Shown one piece after another: positions 1-8,966 of a DNA stretch of 28,803 nucleotides; the stretch's first letter is position 1; every line of letters begins with the position of its first letter. The translations under genes and the position numbers were made by a program. The notes beneath the pieces were generated by a model. The model was not told where the DNA came from and did not search any database. It saw only the letters and a program-made list of their open reading frames with translations. The stretch is from a virus. Where the stretch lies: the IMG/VR virus record IMGVR_UViG_3300008114_000427, positions 1 through 28,803 of that record; one strand, given 5' to 3'.

Positions 1-972
1 GTTTTTGGTATTTCAACCCCAGGTCCTATAGACAAGCGTTCTGGAGCAACAAAGGGAAAAGTTGGTAAGGCAGAACATTTAATATCGGGAGCATTTGTAA
101 GCAGACTGGGCGGAACAACACTGGTTTTAGATGACGGAGATGATAAATTTACCCGCAAAAAGCCAGCAAGTGAAGGGCCTCCTGAATATGCAAGCGTTGA
201 ACAAGATGAAACAGACGGCGACGTTACGATACCTCACAATGAACTAGTAAGAATTAGAACAAGGACTGGTCATCAAATTCTATTGCATAATTCCGAAGAT
301 CTTATCTATATAGGTAATGCTAAAGGCACAACTTGGATCGAACTTTCAAGTAACGGAAAGATAGACATTTTTGCAGAAGATAGTGTCAGCATACACACAA
401 AAAATGATCTTAATATTTTAGCAGACAGAGATATAAATTTAGAAGCAGGCAGAAATATCAATATAAAAGCAAAAGAAGAAATACAAGTTGAGTCAGGAAA
501 AGATTATAATTTGTTAATAGGTGGTAACGGAAAAATATTAGTTGGACAGAGTGGCGCTGAACCTGGATCTGGAAATTTAGAGATCAATGCTAAAGGTTAT
601 ATTTACGAAACATCGGGCGGTGCTAATCATACAAAAGCTGGCGGAAATATTTTAGAAACTGCCCCAGCAATTCACATGAATGGTCCTTCAGCAACAGAAG
701 CAGCAAAACCCAAAGTGCTTAAAACCCATAGTGTTCCAGATCAAGAGGGAGCTGAATTAGTACAAACAATTATGCGACGTGTGCCTATTAAGGAACCTTG
801 GCCGCATCACGAAAATTTAGATCCAGAAAAATTTATTCCTAAACAAACAGATAGAGATATTGATGGAAGAAACGAGGAAAATTCTGAATCTATTTTAATA
901 ACACCGGATTTTTTCAATACATATACCACTATCACAGACACCTTTGCAAAAGTTAAAGGTTCTGAAGGTTAA
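1..972 (+). CDS. 5: Baseplate central spike protein, gp5-like (5' truncated)
   Basis: The reading frame is open from the first base of the window to the TAA at 970-972, so this is the last 323 residues of a longer protein; a TTG at 283 is only an internal codon. Fragment residues ~88-125 hold an RTRTGHQILLHN segment and a GNAKGTTWIELSSNG segment, typical of the VgrG/gp5 beta-rich core. Residues ~129-186 are a short-period beta-helix (SVSIHTKNDLNILADRDINL and onward, alternating polar and hydrophobic), the trimeric needle of the tail spike. The tail contains IMRRVPIKEPWPHHENLDP, which I recall from gp5 proteins of marine T4-like phages. No lysozyme domain is visible in this fragment; it may lie upstream or be absent. 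gp25 and gp6 follow directly, as expected for a baseplate cluster. Family identity is good; the missing N-terminus prevents domain-level certainty. Confidence 0.82.
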   Translation, partial: VFGISTPGPIDKRSGATKGKVGKAEHLISGAFVSRLGGTTLVLDDGDDKFTRKKPASEGPPEYASVEQDETDGDVTIPHNELVRIRTRTGHQILLHNSEDLIYIGNAKGTTWIELSSNGKIDIFAEDSVSIHTKNDLNILADRDINLEAGRNINIKAKEEIQVESGKDYNLLIGGNGKILVGQSGAEPGSGNLEINAKGYIYETSGGANHTKAGGNILETAPAIHMNGPSATEAAKPKVLKTHSVPDQEGAELVQTIMRRVPIKEPWPHHENLDPEKFIPKQTDRDIDGRNEENSESILITPDFFNTYTTITDTFAKVKGSEG

Positions 973-980
973 ATAATTTT

Positions 981-1421
981 ATGTCAAATCAAAAACTATA
1001 CGAACGAGTTGTTGTAAAAGGAAAAACCCCTTCACAAACACCGCCTTTACCTAGAACATATCGAGGATTCAGCACAATAAGTGCTGATAGCGAGAGTTAT
1101 ACTCTATACGATTTGGCACTTATAAAACAAGATATTATCAACCATTTTCATATTAGGCAGGGTGAACGTTTAAATAATCCAGAATTTGGGACCATTATAT
1201 GGGACATGATATTTGAACCCCTCACTGAAGATATTAAAGATCTAATTCTTAAAAACGTTGAAGATATTATTAACTATGATCCCAGAGTCAGGGCAGATTT
1301 AATTACAGTAACATCTTATGAATCTGGAATTCAAATCGATTGTACATTAACCTATATGCCCTACAATATCAGCGAAAGTTTGCGTTTTAGATTCGATCAA
1401 GAAAACGGATTGCTTAATTAA
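981..1421 (+). CDS. 25: Baseplate wedge subunit gp25 (GPW/gp25 family)
   Basis: A 146-residue protein, close to T4 gp25 (132 residues). Residues ~44-100 carry the family core: a helix with LALIKQDIINHFHIRQGERL, then NNPEFGTIIWDMIFEPL, then an acidic helix ending in INYDPRV. In contractile tails gp25 joins the gp6 ring of the wedge to the hub and sheath and helps start sheath assembly; that role is known for the family and is inferred here. The ATG lies 8 bp after the gp5 stop. The nearest purine-rich element is AAGG at 965-968, rather far (12 nt) from the start, so translation may rely partly on coupling to gp5. Its position between gp5 and gp6 supports the call strongly. Confidence 0.93.
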   Translation: MSNQKLYERVVVKGKTPSQTPPLPRTYRGFSTISADSESYTLYDLALIKQDIINHFHIRQGERLNNPEFGTIIWDMIFEPLTEDIKDLILKNVEDIINYDPRVRADLITVTSYESGIQIDCTLTYMPYNISESLRFRFDQENGLLN

Positions 1422-1438
1422 ATGCGCATATAATAATT

Positions 1439-1469
1439 TCCGCTAAATATTGATATAATAGGAAGCGGA
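1439..1469 (+). promoter_or_regulatory. Inverted repeat spanning the late promoter and gp6 ribosome-binding site
   Basis: TCCGCT (1439-1444) is the exact reverse complement of AGCGGA (1464-1469), giving a 6-bp stem with a 19-nt loop. The right arm overlaps the end of the AGGAAG ribosome-binding region before gp6, and the promoter box sits at the left arm and loop. Read-through RNA could fold and partly mask the site, whereas RNA started at the box would lack the left arm. The stem is short, so a chance match is possible. Confidence 0.3.
1443..1449 (+). promoter_or_regulatory. Candidate T4-type late promoter box CTAAATA upstream of gp6
   Basis: CTAAATA lies 21 bp before the gp6 ATG, in one of the few real gaps of the window (1422-1470). 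T4-like phages use a TATAAATA-type late promoter read by the gp55/gp33/gp45 system, and marine relatives use shortened variants such as CTAAATA. The same heptamer recurs before the gene at 28210. An AGGA ribosome-binding sequence (1460-1463) follows at a suitable distance from the ATG at 1471. Confidence 0.55.
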
Positions 1470-1470
1470 T

Positions 1471-4400
1471 ATGTCATCAACTGATAGACAAAATAGATTA
1501 CTAGTGGCTGAAGACTGGAAACGTATATACCAGAGCTTCAGAAATGCCGATTTTCAAAGTTACGACTTTGAAAACCTGCGTAGAGTAATGATAAATTACC
1601 TACGCGAAAATTACCCAGAAGACTTTAACGACTATATTGAATCGAGTGAATATCTCGCTTTGATAGATATGATAGCCTTTTTAGGTCAAAGTATTGCTTT
1701 TAGAGTAGACTTAAATGCGAGAGAAAACTTTTTAGAACTTGCTGAAAGAAGGGAAAGTGTACTTCGTCTAGCAAGAATGCTCAGTTACAACGCCAAAAGA
1801 AATAAAGCCGCAAATGGCCTGTTGAAGTTTCAAAGCGTCAGTACAACACAAACAGTCTTGGACAGTAACGGAAGAAATTTATCAGGGCAAGTCATTATAT
1901 GGAATGATCCTGCTAACCCAAACTGGAACGAACAATTTATAAAAGTCATAAATGTTGCCATACCAGCATCTAGACAGTTTGGAACGCCTGACAATAAAGC
2001 CACAGTCTACGGTATTTCTACAGAACAATATAGGTTTCAAACGTACAGTACAGGTGTGCCGGTTTTCGGGTTTACAAAAACTGTTGACGGAAGAAATATG
2101 AATTTTGAGGTTGTCAGCACAGTAATAGACAACGAGACCGATATTGTTGAAGACCCACCACAGGCGGGAAAAAGCCTTTCTTTTCTTTATAGAGATGATG
2201 GTCGTGGTGCTGCATCACCGACATCCGGGTTTTTCCTTCATTTTAGACAAGGTAATTTAAACACAGGTACTTTTACGATTGATCAACCAAGTACTAACGA
2301 AACAGTTGATATTGATGCAAATAATATTAATGATTCTGATGTGTGGTTGTACAAACTAAATGCATCCGGTAGTGAAAGCGAGCTTTGGGCCAAAGTACCG
2401 AGTTTTGAAAGTAACAATATCATTTATAATAGTTTAAAGAAAAATATTAGAAACATATATGGTGTAGTAACACGTACTAGCGACAGAATAAGTTTGGCAT
2501 TTAGTGATGGAACATTTGGTACACTACCTTTGGGAACTTTTAGAACCTACTATAGAGTTAGCAATGGTTTATCTTATACCATCAATCCTAAAGATATTAG
2601 AAACGTCAGCATTGATATCCCATACATCTCTAATCTAGGTCAGGCCGAAATACTAACTATCACGATGTCGTTACAAACGTCAGTGACAAATAGTAGCGCA
2701 ACTGAGTCAAATGTAGATATAAAATTAAAAGCACCTTCAACGTACTACACTCAAAATAGAATGATTACTGGTGAGGATTATAATATTAGTCCGCTATCAG
2801 TAAGTCAAGATGTTATTAAAATAAAAGCAATTAATAGAACTAGTAGCGGGATCAGCAGATATTTTGATTTAGTTGACCCAACAGGAAAATATTCTAGTAC
2901 TAACTTGTTTGGTGATGACGGGGTAATCTATAAAGAAGAATTTCAAGAAAGTTTCAGGTTTAGTTATCTTACTAGAACAGATATAGAGGGCGTTTTATAT
3001 AATCAAGTTTTAGATGCAATCAAAGATGTAAATTTAAGGAATTTCTACTATAATAAATTTACTAAAATTGCTACCGAGAGCCTAAACATTGCTTGGTTTA
3101 ACGTAACATCTGATACTAATCAATCAACGGGGTATGTTGGGGACGGTGTGGATTTTACACCTTATAGAACAGGTGAGTTTGCAGCCACCGATTTAAAATA
3201 TTTTGAATCTGGAGCTCTTGTCAAGTTTGAGGCACCAGCAGGTCAATATTTTTTGACAAGTGAAAATAATAGACTAGTAACCGGAACAGCAAATATTATC
3301 GGAACAGCAACATCTATATGGACAAAAGTTGTCTCAGTTCAGGGCGACGGAACAGCTGATGGCACTGGCGTTTTATCCACGGGATTCGGGCCTGTTGAAC
3401 TTAATAATACAATTCCAACGGGCGCAATAGTTTCTCAAATTATCCCAAAATGGAGGACTACCATCGACAGTAATGTAATCTCCAGCATGATAGAACTTAT
3501 ATTTGATGATAAACCATTCGGTCTTAGATACGATATTAATTCAAAAAGTTGGAAAATTATTTTTGAAGGCAATTTAAATCAAACAGATGCGTTTAGTTTG
3601 GGTAAGACAGGCGATAATACTAATGAAAAATTAGATAGTAGTTGGTTATTGCTGTTTACTACAGATACTGAATTTTATACAGTAACTACGAGAAAAATAA
3701 GATACATTTTTGAAAGCGATAAAGAAATTAGATTCTTCTTTGACTCTAATAATAAAATTTATGACAGTAGAAATAATACAGTAGTAAAAGATGTTTTAAA
3801 GGTGTTAAGTGTGAATAACAAACCCGATGAAACATCATCGTTCACTCAAGATCTTGATTGGGAAATCGAGAAAGAATTTGTCGGTCTTGATGGTTATGTT
3901 GATACAAAAAAAATTATCATTAAATTCACTGACAGCGATGAGGACGGTGTTGTAGATAATCCTGATATTTTCGAAAACATTGTTAATACAACAGTTAACA
4001 CATTGACCAAATTTATTGTATTAGAAAAATACGAAATTACTAGTGGACAGCAAGATTATAGATATGTATCAAACGCCGATAATAAGGTTCTAATTTTATC
4101 AACTGAATTAGCTATAAATGATCTTTCTAGCTATAAAGATGGCCAATATTTTTATTTTGTAGATACTCAAGTAGTTAAACGATTAGATAAAATTAGGGCA
4201 CAATTGATTTCTAATTTAGATTATAAAGTTTTTCCAGGTCGTAACAGAGTTAAGTTTCAATATATTCATAGTGCAGACTATGAAACAAGAATAGATCCTG
4301 GACAAACAAATATAATGGATTTGTTTGTTTTATCTAGAGAATATGATCTAGACTATAGAAGATGGCTCAGTGGTAATTTAGAGGACGAGCCACTCCCACC

Positions 4401-4926
4401 AAGTTCGGATCAGTTAGCTTTATCATTATCGCCGACATTAAACAGTATTAAAGCAATGAGTGATGAGGTAATTTATCATTCAATAAGATATAAAATATTA
4501 TTTGGAAATAAAGCAAGTTCAGACGTGAGAGCCAGTTTTAAACTTATTAAAAATCAAGAACAGCCAATCAGCGATAATGATATCAAGTCTAGAGTACTGG
4601 TTGCAATAAATGAATTTTTTGCACTTGAAAATTGGGAATTCGGTGATAGTTTTTATTTTAGTGAATTGGTTGCATATGTTATGAATAGAACCGCGCCTTA
4701 CTTGGTCAATTTTGTCATAGTACCGAGACAATCAGGACTTAATTTTGGAAGTCTTTTTGAAATTAAAGCCGAAAGCGATCAAATTTTTATAAGTGGTGCT
4801 ACAACCGATGATATAGAAATAATTAGTGGAATTACAGCCAGTACTCTACAATCACAAGGCGCAATTTCTGCTGAATCAACTGTAGTATCACAGCAAACTA
4901 TTACAAGTAGAACAGGGAGTTATTAA
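1471..4926 (+). CDS. 6: Baseplate wedge subunit gp6 (baseplate J/gp6 family), long form
   Basis: A 1151-residue protein, clearly longer than T4 gp6 (660). The N-terminus has the wedge signature: LRRVMINYLRENYPEDFNDY (~residues 37-56), then a helical stretch with LIDMIAFLGQSIAFRVDLNA and LAERRESVLRLARMLSYNAK. The C-terminus (~1040-1151) has the gp6 end domain, with INEFFALENWEFGDSFYF, SELVAYVMNR, VIVPRQSGLNFGSLFEI and a final IFISGATTDDIEI. The middle (~120-1000) is beta-rich and accounts for the extra length. gp6 dimers form the ring linking wedges around the hub; this is family knowledge. The start is ATG with AGGA at 1460-1463. A CTAAATA box precedes it, so it may begin a late transcription unit. 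The stop shares its A with the next ATG (TAATG at 4924-4928), implying coupled translation of the giant gene. Confidence 0.92.
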   Translation: MSSTDRQNRLLVAEDWKRIYQSFRNADFQSYDFENLRRVMINYLRENYPEDFNDYIESSEYLALIDMIAFLGQSIAFRVDLNARENFLELAERRESVLRLARMLSYNAKRNKAANGLLKFQSVSTTQTVLDSNGRNLSGQVIIWNDPANPNWNEQFIKVINVAIPASRQFGTPDNKATVYGISTEQYRFQTYSTGVPVFGFTKTVDGRNMNFEVVSTVIDNETDIVEDPPQAGKSLSFLYRDDGRGAASPTSGFFLHFRQGNLNTGTFTIDQPSTNETVDIDANNINDSDVWLYKLNASGSESELWAKVPSFESNNIIYNSLKKNIRNIYGVVTRTSDRISLAFSDGTFGTLPLGTFRTYYRVSNGLSYTINPKDIRNVSIDIPYISNLGQAEILTITMSLQTSVTNSSATESNVDIKLKAPSTYYTQNRMITGEDYNISPLSVSQDVIKIKAINRTSSGISRYFDLVDPTGKYSSTNLFGDDGVIYKEEFQESFRFSYLTRTDIEGVLYNQVLDAIKDVNLRNFYYNKFTKIATESLNIAWFNVTSDTNQSTGYVGDGVDFTPYRTGEFAATDLKYFESGALVKFEAPAGQYFLTSENNRLVTGTANIIGTATSIWTKVVSVQGDGTADGTGVLSTGFGPVELNNTIPTGAIVSQIIPKWRTTIDSNVISSMIELIFDDKPFGLRYDINSKSWKIIFEGNLNQTDAFSLGKTGDNTNEKLDSSWLLLFTTDTEFYTVTTRKIRYIFESDKEIRFFFDSNNKIYDSRNNTVVKDVLKVLSVNNKPDETSSFTQDLDWEIEKEFVGLDGYVDTKKIIIKFTDSDEDGVVDNPDIFENIVNTTVNTLTKFIVLEKYEITSGQQDYRYVSNADNKVLILSTELAINDLSSYKDGQYFYFVDTQVVKRLDKIRAQLISNLDYKVFPGRNRVKFQYIHSADYETRIDPGQTNIMDLFVLSREYDLDYRRWLSGNLEDEPLPPSSDQLALSLSPTLNSIKAMSDEVIYHSIRYKILFGNKASSDVRASFKLIKNQEQPISDNDIKSRVLVAINEFFALENWEFGDSFYFSELVAYVMNRTAPYLVNFVIVPRQSGLNFGSLFEIKAESDQIFISGATTDDIEIISGITASTLQSQGAISAESTVVSQQTITSRTGSY

Positions 4927-7900
4927 TGGCTGAAGAGCAAAACGAGTACGGTCTACCTGTCGACAAAGGCGGCAAAAGAAAATCTAATAAACTTTTGCCT
5001 AGGTATTTTAGGACAGAGCCAAATAAAAAATTCCTACAAGCCACAATTGATCAACTTACTCAGTCTGGTACAGTCAGAAGATTAAATGGATTCATTGGAC
5101 GTCAAAATTCTAAAGCCGTAACAGCAAATGATGTATTCCTATCAGAACCAACTGTGGATAGACAGGTTTATCAACTTGACCCTGCGTTGGTGTCTAAAGA
5201 TAATTTAGGAAACATAAATTATTTCAAAGATTATATTGATTACGTTAATACAGTAAATGTACTAGGCGGTATTAACTCAAACCATAAAAAATTAAACAGC
5301 CAAGAAATGTATAGCTGGGACCCACATATTAACTGGGATAAGTTTGTAAACTTTCAGCAGTACTATTGGATGCCTTATGGCCCACCATCAATAAAAGTTT
5401 TAGGTCAAGAGCAAACTATTATTAGCACTTACACAGTTCGCCTTTCAAATGAAGGCGACAATCAGGCATATGTGTTCACACCAAATGGATTAAGTAGAAA
5501 CCCTGCAATAAAACTTTACAGAGGTCAGACATATCGATTTGACATTTTTGCTCCTGACGAACCGTTTAGTATTAAAACACAACGCCAAGCAGGGACACTG
5601 TTTAGATACATGACCAATGTGTCAGCATCTGCTGTAGAAAATGGTGTTATTGAATTTACTGTTCCTGAAGATGCGCCAGATGTATTGTATTACGTCAGTG
5701 AAAATAATGCTGATAATGGCGGTGTTTGGCAGATATTCGACATAGAAGAAAATACCTTTATTAATGTTGAAGATGACATTATAGGTAAAAAAACATATAG
5801 ACTAAACAGCGGACTTGAACTTAGTAATGGTATGAAAATTGTTTTTTCTGGAAATGTAATTCCTGAAGAATATTCAATTGGCGCCTTTTATGTTGATGGC
5901 GTTGGCGATAAAATTACTCTGATATCTGAGAAGAATCTAGAAGTTTCTTCAAATTATTCTTCTTCTTTCGCTGTGTTGTTTGATGATGCTGGATTCGATT
6001 CCCAACCTTTTAGTGATGCGTCAGTGTTTGCTTTAGAAAAAGATTATATCACAATTAACAGAAATAACACTGATAAAAACCCTTGGAGCAGATATAATAG
6101 ATGGTTCCATCAAGAAGTCATAATCAAGAGTTATGAAGAGTTAGGTCTTACACCGGTACTTGACCAGAATCAAAGAGCCAATAGACCTATCATTGAGTTT
6201 GAATCGAACTTAAAATTATATAACTTTGGTACATTTGCAAAGCAAGATGTAGATTTAGTTGATGTTTATACAAAAGATGCGTTTTCTATTATTGAAGGGT
6301 CTACCGGATTTAAAATTGACGGTATTGATCTTGCAAATGGACAAAGGATTTTATTTTTAGCTGATGAGGATCCGCTGGTAAAAAATAAAATTTTTAAGGT
6401 AAAGTTTTTAGAAACACGTCCGGGTGGAACATCTGTTAGGAGACAGATACATTTAGAACCAGTTGCAGATACTGACCCTAATATTTTTGAAACTGTAATT
6501 ATTAAAAATGGTATCGAATATCAAAGTAAAATGTTTTGGTTTGATGGGTTGTCATGGAAATTATGCCAAGAAAAAACCAAAGTTAATCAAGCACCGTTAT
6601 TTGATATGTTTGATACAGATGGAGTAACGTTATCAGATACAAGCAAATATGAAGGCTCGACGTTTTCTGGTAATGAGATTTTTAGTTACACTGTTGGTGA
6701 AGGATCTAATGATCCCGTGCTAGGGTTCCCTTTAGCTTACAGAAACATTAACAATGTCGGTGATATAGTTTTTAATTTTAAATTGTTGTCTGGAGAATTT
6801 AGATACAAAATTGGTGCAGATGTCATCACTGAAAAAACCAATAATAAGTTCTTAAAAAAGATTATCACAAAAGACACTACAGAGCTGATTAATGGCTGGA
6901 CACGAACCACAGTTCAGAATGTACAACCGATCATTAGAATTTTTAAAGGATCAGAACAAACAACAGAGTTCCCAGTTGATGTATTTGATGATATAACTGA
7001 TCTTGCAGATTTAGAAATTAAAGTTTATGTTAATGGTAAACGACTATCTAGAACCAAATATATTCTAGAAAATAGAGCAGTTTATAAGTTTGTAGTTTTA
7101 GAAAAGGCCATTAATGCCAATGATATTTTAACTATTAAATGTTATGCAAAACAAAATAAGAATGTTAATGGGCATTATGATATTCCAGTAAATTTACAAA
7201 ATAATCCATTAAACAACGATATACAGTCGTTTACTCTTGGACAAGTTATAGATCACGTAGATTCTATCGTCGACAATCTGGAGTCATTTGTTGGAGAGTA
7301 TCCTGGATTAGGCAACATGCGTGACATTCCTAACTTGTCAAGCTACGGAATAAAATTTGTTCAACACAGCGGTCCAGTAAATGTGGCATTGTATCACTTA
7401 ACGTCAAAAAATTCTAACGTCATTAAAGCGTTAGAAAAATCTCGTGATGATTATGGCAAATTTAAACGTAATTTTAATAATTTAATTAAAGGTTTGGACA
7501 ATATAGATGTAAAAGATTCTGTTGATAGTGTTCTTTTTGAAATTAATAAAGATAAACCAAAGTTATCTCCTTATTATTTTAGTGATGTGTTAGCTTATGG
7601 TGCTGCAATACGATCAGATATAACAGTTGTTGATTCTAGAATTAAATCGTATCCTTTATCTAGGCCATTTAATATAAATGGACTATCTAATAGAGCAGTT
7701 AATATCTATATTAATCATGTTCAAAAACTTTATGGGATAGATTATATTTTTAATGATAGTGGGTTCGTTGAAATACAAAGTTCTATTAATGTTGATGATA
7801 TAATTTCTATTTACGAATATGAAAATACTGACGGATGTCATGTGCCTCCAACCCCATCTAGTTTGGGATTATGGCCAAAATATGAACCAAAAAAATATTT

Positions 7901-8966
7901 AGACACCACATTAATTACACCAAGAAATGTGATACAAGGTCATGATGGCAGTATCATTTTGGCCTATAACGATTATAGAGATGATTTAATTTTAGAGTTA
8001 GAAAAACGTATTTTTAACAATATTAAAGTGTCATATGACACAGATATATTCGATATCTACGATCATATCCCAGGATACAACAGATATACAGATTATAATT
8101 TAGAAGAATTTAACAGGGTATTGGCGCCTAATTTTTACCAATGGACTAATTTAGTTGATAGGGATTTTACAAAACCTCTGTCTTTAGATTTGACAAGCCC
8201 ATTTAACTACAATTACAGTGATAATTTTTCTTCTGATAATGTTCCTTTACCAGGATACTGGAGAGGAATTTATAATTGGATGTTTGATACCGACAGACCA
8301 CAATTATGCCCATGGGAAATGTTGGGCTATACAGTTGAACCAACATGGTGGAAGTCAGTTTATGGACCAGCCCCATATACAAAAAATAATTCCATACTAT
8401 GGAACGATTTAATGACTGGAACTATTCGAGAACCAGGAAAACCAGTAATAACCAACGTTAAGTTTGTAAGACCGATATTAAGGCATATTCCGGTTGATGA
8501 TCAAGGTAATTTAATAGACCCAGTTGAATCAGGAATAGCACAGGGATTTATTAATGTTCAGGTAGAGAATGATTTTGTTTTTGGAGACCAAAGCCCAGTT
8601 GAGGCTGCTTGGAGACGATCATCATATTATCCTTTCAGTGTTATCTCGACACTGTGTCTTTTAGCCCCAGCCAAAACAATTTCAGTCTTAATAGATAGAT
8701 CTAGAATAGTTAGAAATAACTGCGGGCAGCTGATCTACAAAGATACTGGTCTAAGATTAAAACTAAAAGATATTAAAACGCCATCTATATTTACAGATGA
8801 AACTCGAGTGATGACATCGGGACTTGTAAATTATATTGTGGATTATATAGTCAGTGACGTGTTAAAATCGATAGATGAGTATCGTTACGATTTATTAAAT
8901 TTAACAAATCAACTAAGTCATAGGATTGGTGGCTTCACGTCTAAAGAAAAATTTAATTTTAGATAG
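4926..8966 (+). CDS. Giant virion structural protein, N-terminal piece (gp7/gp8 position)
   Basis: 1346 residues are readable before the frame breaks. The start ATG overlaps the gp6 stop (TAATG) and has AGGGAG at 4914-4919, a good ribosome-binding site. Visible blocks are YSWDPHINWDKFVN and FQQYYWMPYGPPSI (~129-156), NGGVWQIFDIEENTF (~263-277), NPWSRYNRWFHQEVI (~384-398), SFVGEYPGLGNMRDIPNLSS with YHLTSKNSNVIKALEKSRDD (~786-840), a tryptophan-rich WWKSVYGPAPYTK region (~1140) and a helical DQSPVEAAWRRSSYYPF (~1220). I recall such blocks from very large uncharacterised virion proteins of T4-like marine phages, but no named domain is evident. The final residues SHRIGGFTSKEKF break off mid-motif. 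The expected continuation LILDSKSP lies one frame over at 8953, so this is almost certainly the N-terminal third of a gene running to 18530. Its position after gp6 suggests a wedge role like gp7/gp8; this is inference. Confidence 0.8.
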   Translation: MAEEQNEYGLPVDKGGKRKSNKLLPRYFRTEPNKKFLQATIDQLTQSGTVRRLNGFIGRQNSKAVTANDVFLSEPTVDRQVYQLDPALVSKDNLGNINYFKDYIDYVNTVNVLGGINSNHKKLNSQEMYSWDPHINWDKFVNFQQYYWMPYGPPSIKVLGQEQTIISTYTVRLSNEGDNQAYVFTPNGLSRNPAIKLYRGQTYRFDIFAPDEPFSIKTQRQAGTLFRYMTNVSASAVENGVIEFTVPEDAPDVLYYVSENNADNGGVWQIFDIEENTFINVEDDIIGKKTYRLNSGLELSNGMKIVFSGNVIPEEYSIGAFYVDGVGDKITLISEKNLEVSSNYSSSFAVLFDDAGFDSQPFSDASVFALEKDYITINRNNTDKNPWSRYNRWFHQEVIIKSYEELGLTPVLDQNQRANRPIIEFESNLKLYNFGTFAKQDVDLVDVYTKDAFSIIEGSTGFKIDGIDLANGQRILFLADEDPLVKNKIFKVKFLETRPGGTSVRRQIHLEPVADTDPNIFETVIIKNGIEYQSKMFWFDGLSWKLCQEKTKVNQAPLFDMFDTDGVTLSDTSKYEGSTFSGNEIFSYTVGEGSNDPVLGFPLAYRNINNVGDIVFNFKLLSGEFRYKIGADVITEKTNNKFLKKIITKDTTELINGWTRTTVQNVQPIIRIFKGSEQTTEFPVDVFDDITDLADLEIKVYVNGKRLSRTKYILENRAVYKFVVLEKAINANDILTIKCYAKQNKNVNGHYDIPVNLQNNPLNNDIQSFTLGQVIDHVDSIVDNLESFVGEYPGLGNMRDIPNLSSYGIKFVQHSGPVNVALYHLTSKNSNVIKALEKSRDDYGKFKRNFNNLIKGLDNIDVKDSVDSVLFEINKDKPKLSPYYFSDVLAYGAAIRSDITVVDSRIKSYPLSRPFNINGLSNRAVNIYINHVQKLYGIDYIFNDSGFVEIQSSINVDDIISIYEYENTDGCHVPPTPSSLGLWPKYEPKKYLDTTLITPRNVIQGHDGSIILAYNDYRDDLILELEKRIFNNIKVSYDTDIFDIYDHIPGYNRYTDYNLEEFNRVLAPNFYQWTNLVDRDFTKPLSLDLTSPFNYNYSDNFSSDNVPLPGYWRGIYNWMFDTDRPQLCPWEMLGYTVEPTWWKSVYGPAPYTKNNSILWNDLMTGTIREPGKPVITNVKFVRPILRHIPVDDQGNLIDPVESGIAQGFINVQVENDFVFGDQSPVEAAWRRSSYYPFSVISTLCLLAPAKTISVLIDRSRIVRNNCGQLIYKDTGLRLKLKDIKTPSIFTDETRVMTSGLVNYIVDYIVSDVLKSIDEYRYDLLNLTNQLSHRIGGFTSKEKFNFR

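Noticed and set aside
968-980. Late promoter TTAAATA before gp25
   Set aside because: It overlaps the gp5 stop and lies only about 7 bp before the ATG, too close compared with the 19-22 bp of the other boxes.
1-4926. Type VI secretion or a phage-tail-like injection device instead of a phage
   Set aside because: VgrG/gp25/gp6-like parts are shared, but no Tss genes, AAA+ ATPase or effectors are present, and the late-promoter boxes, giant tail gene and fibre set fit a T4-like phage better. A tailocin cannot be excluded strictly from this window alone.
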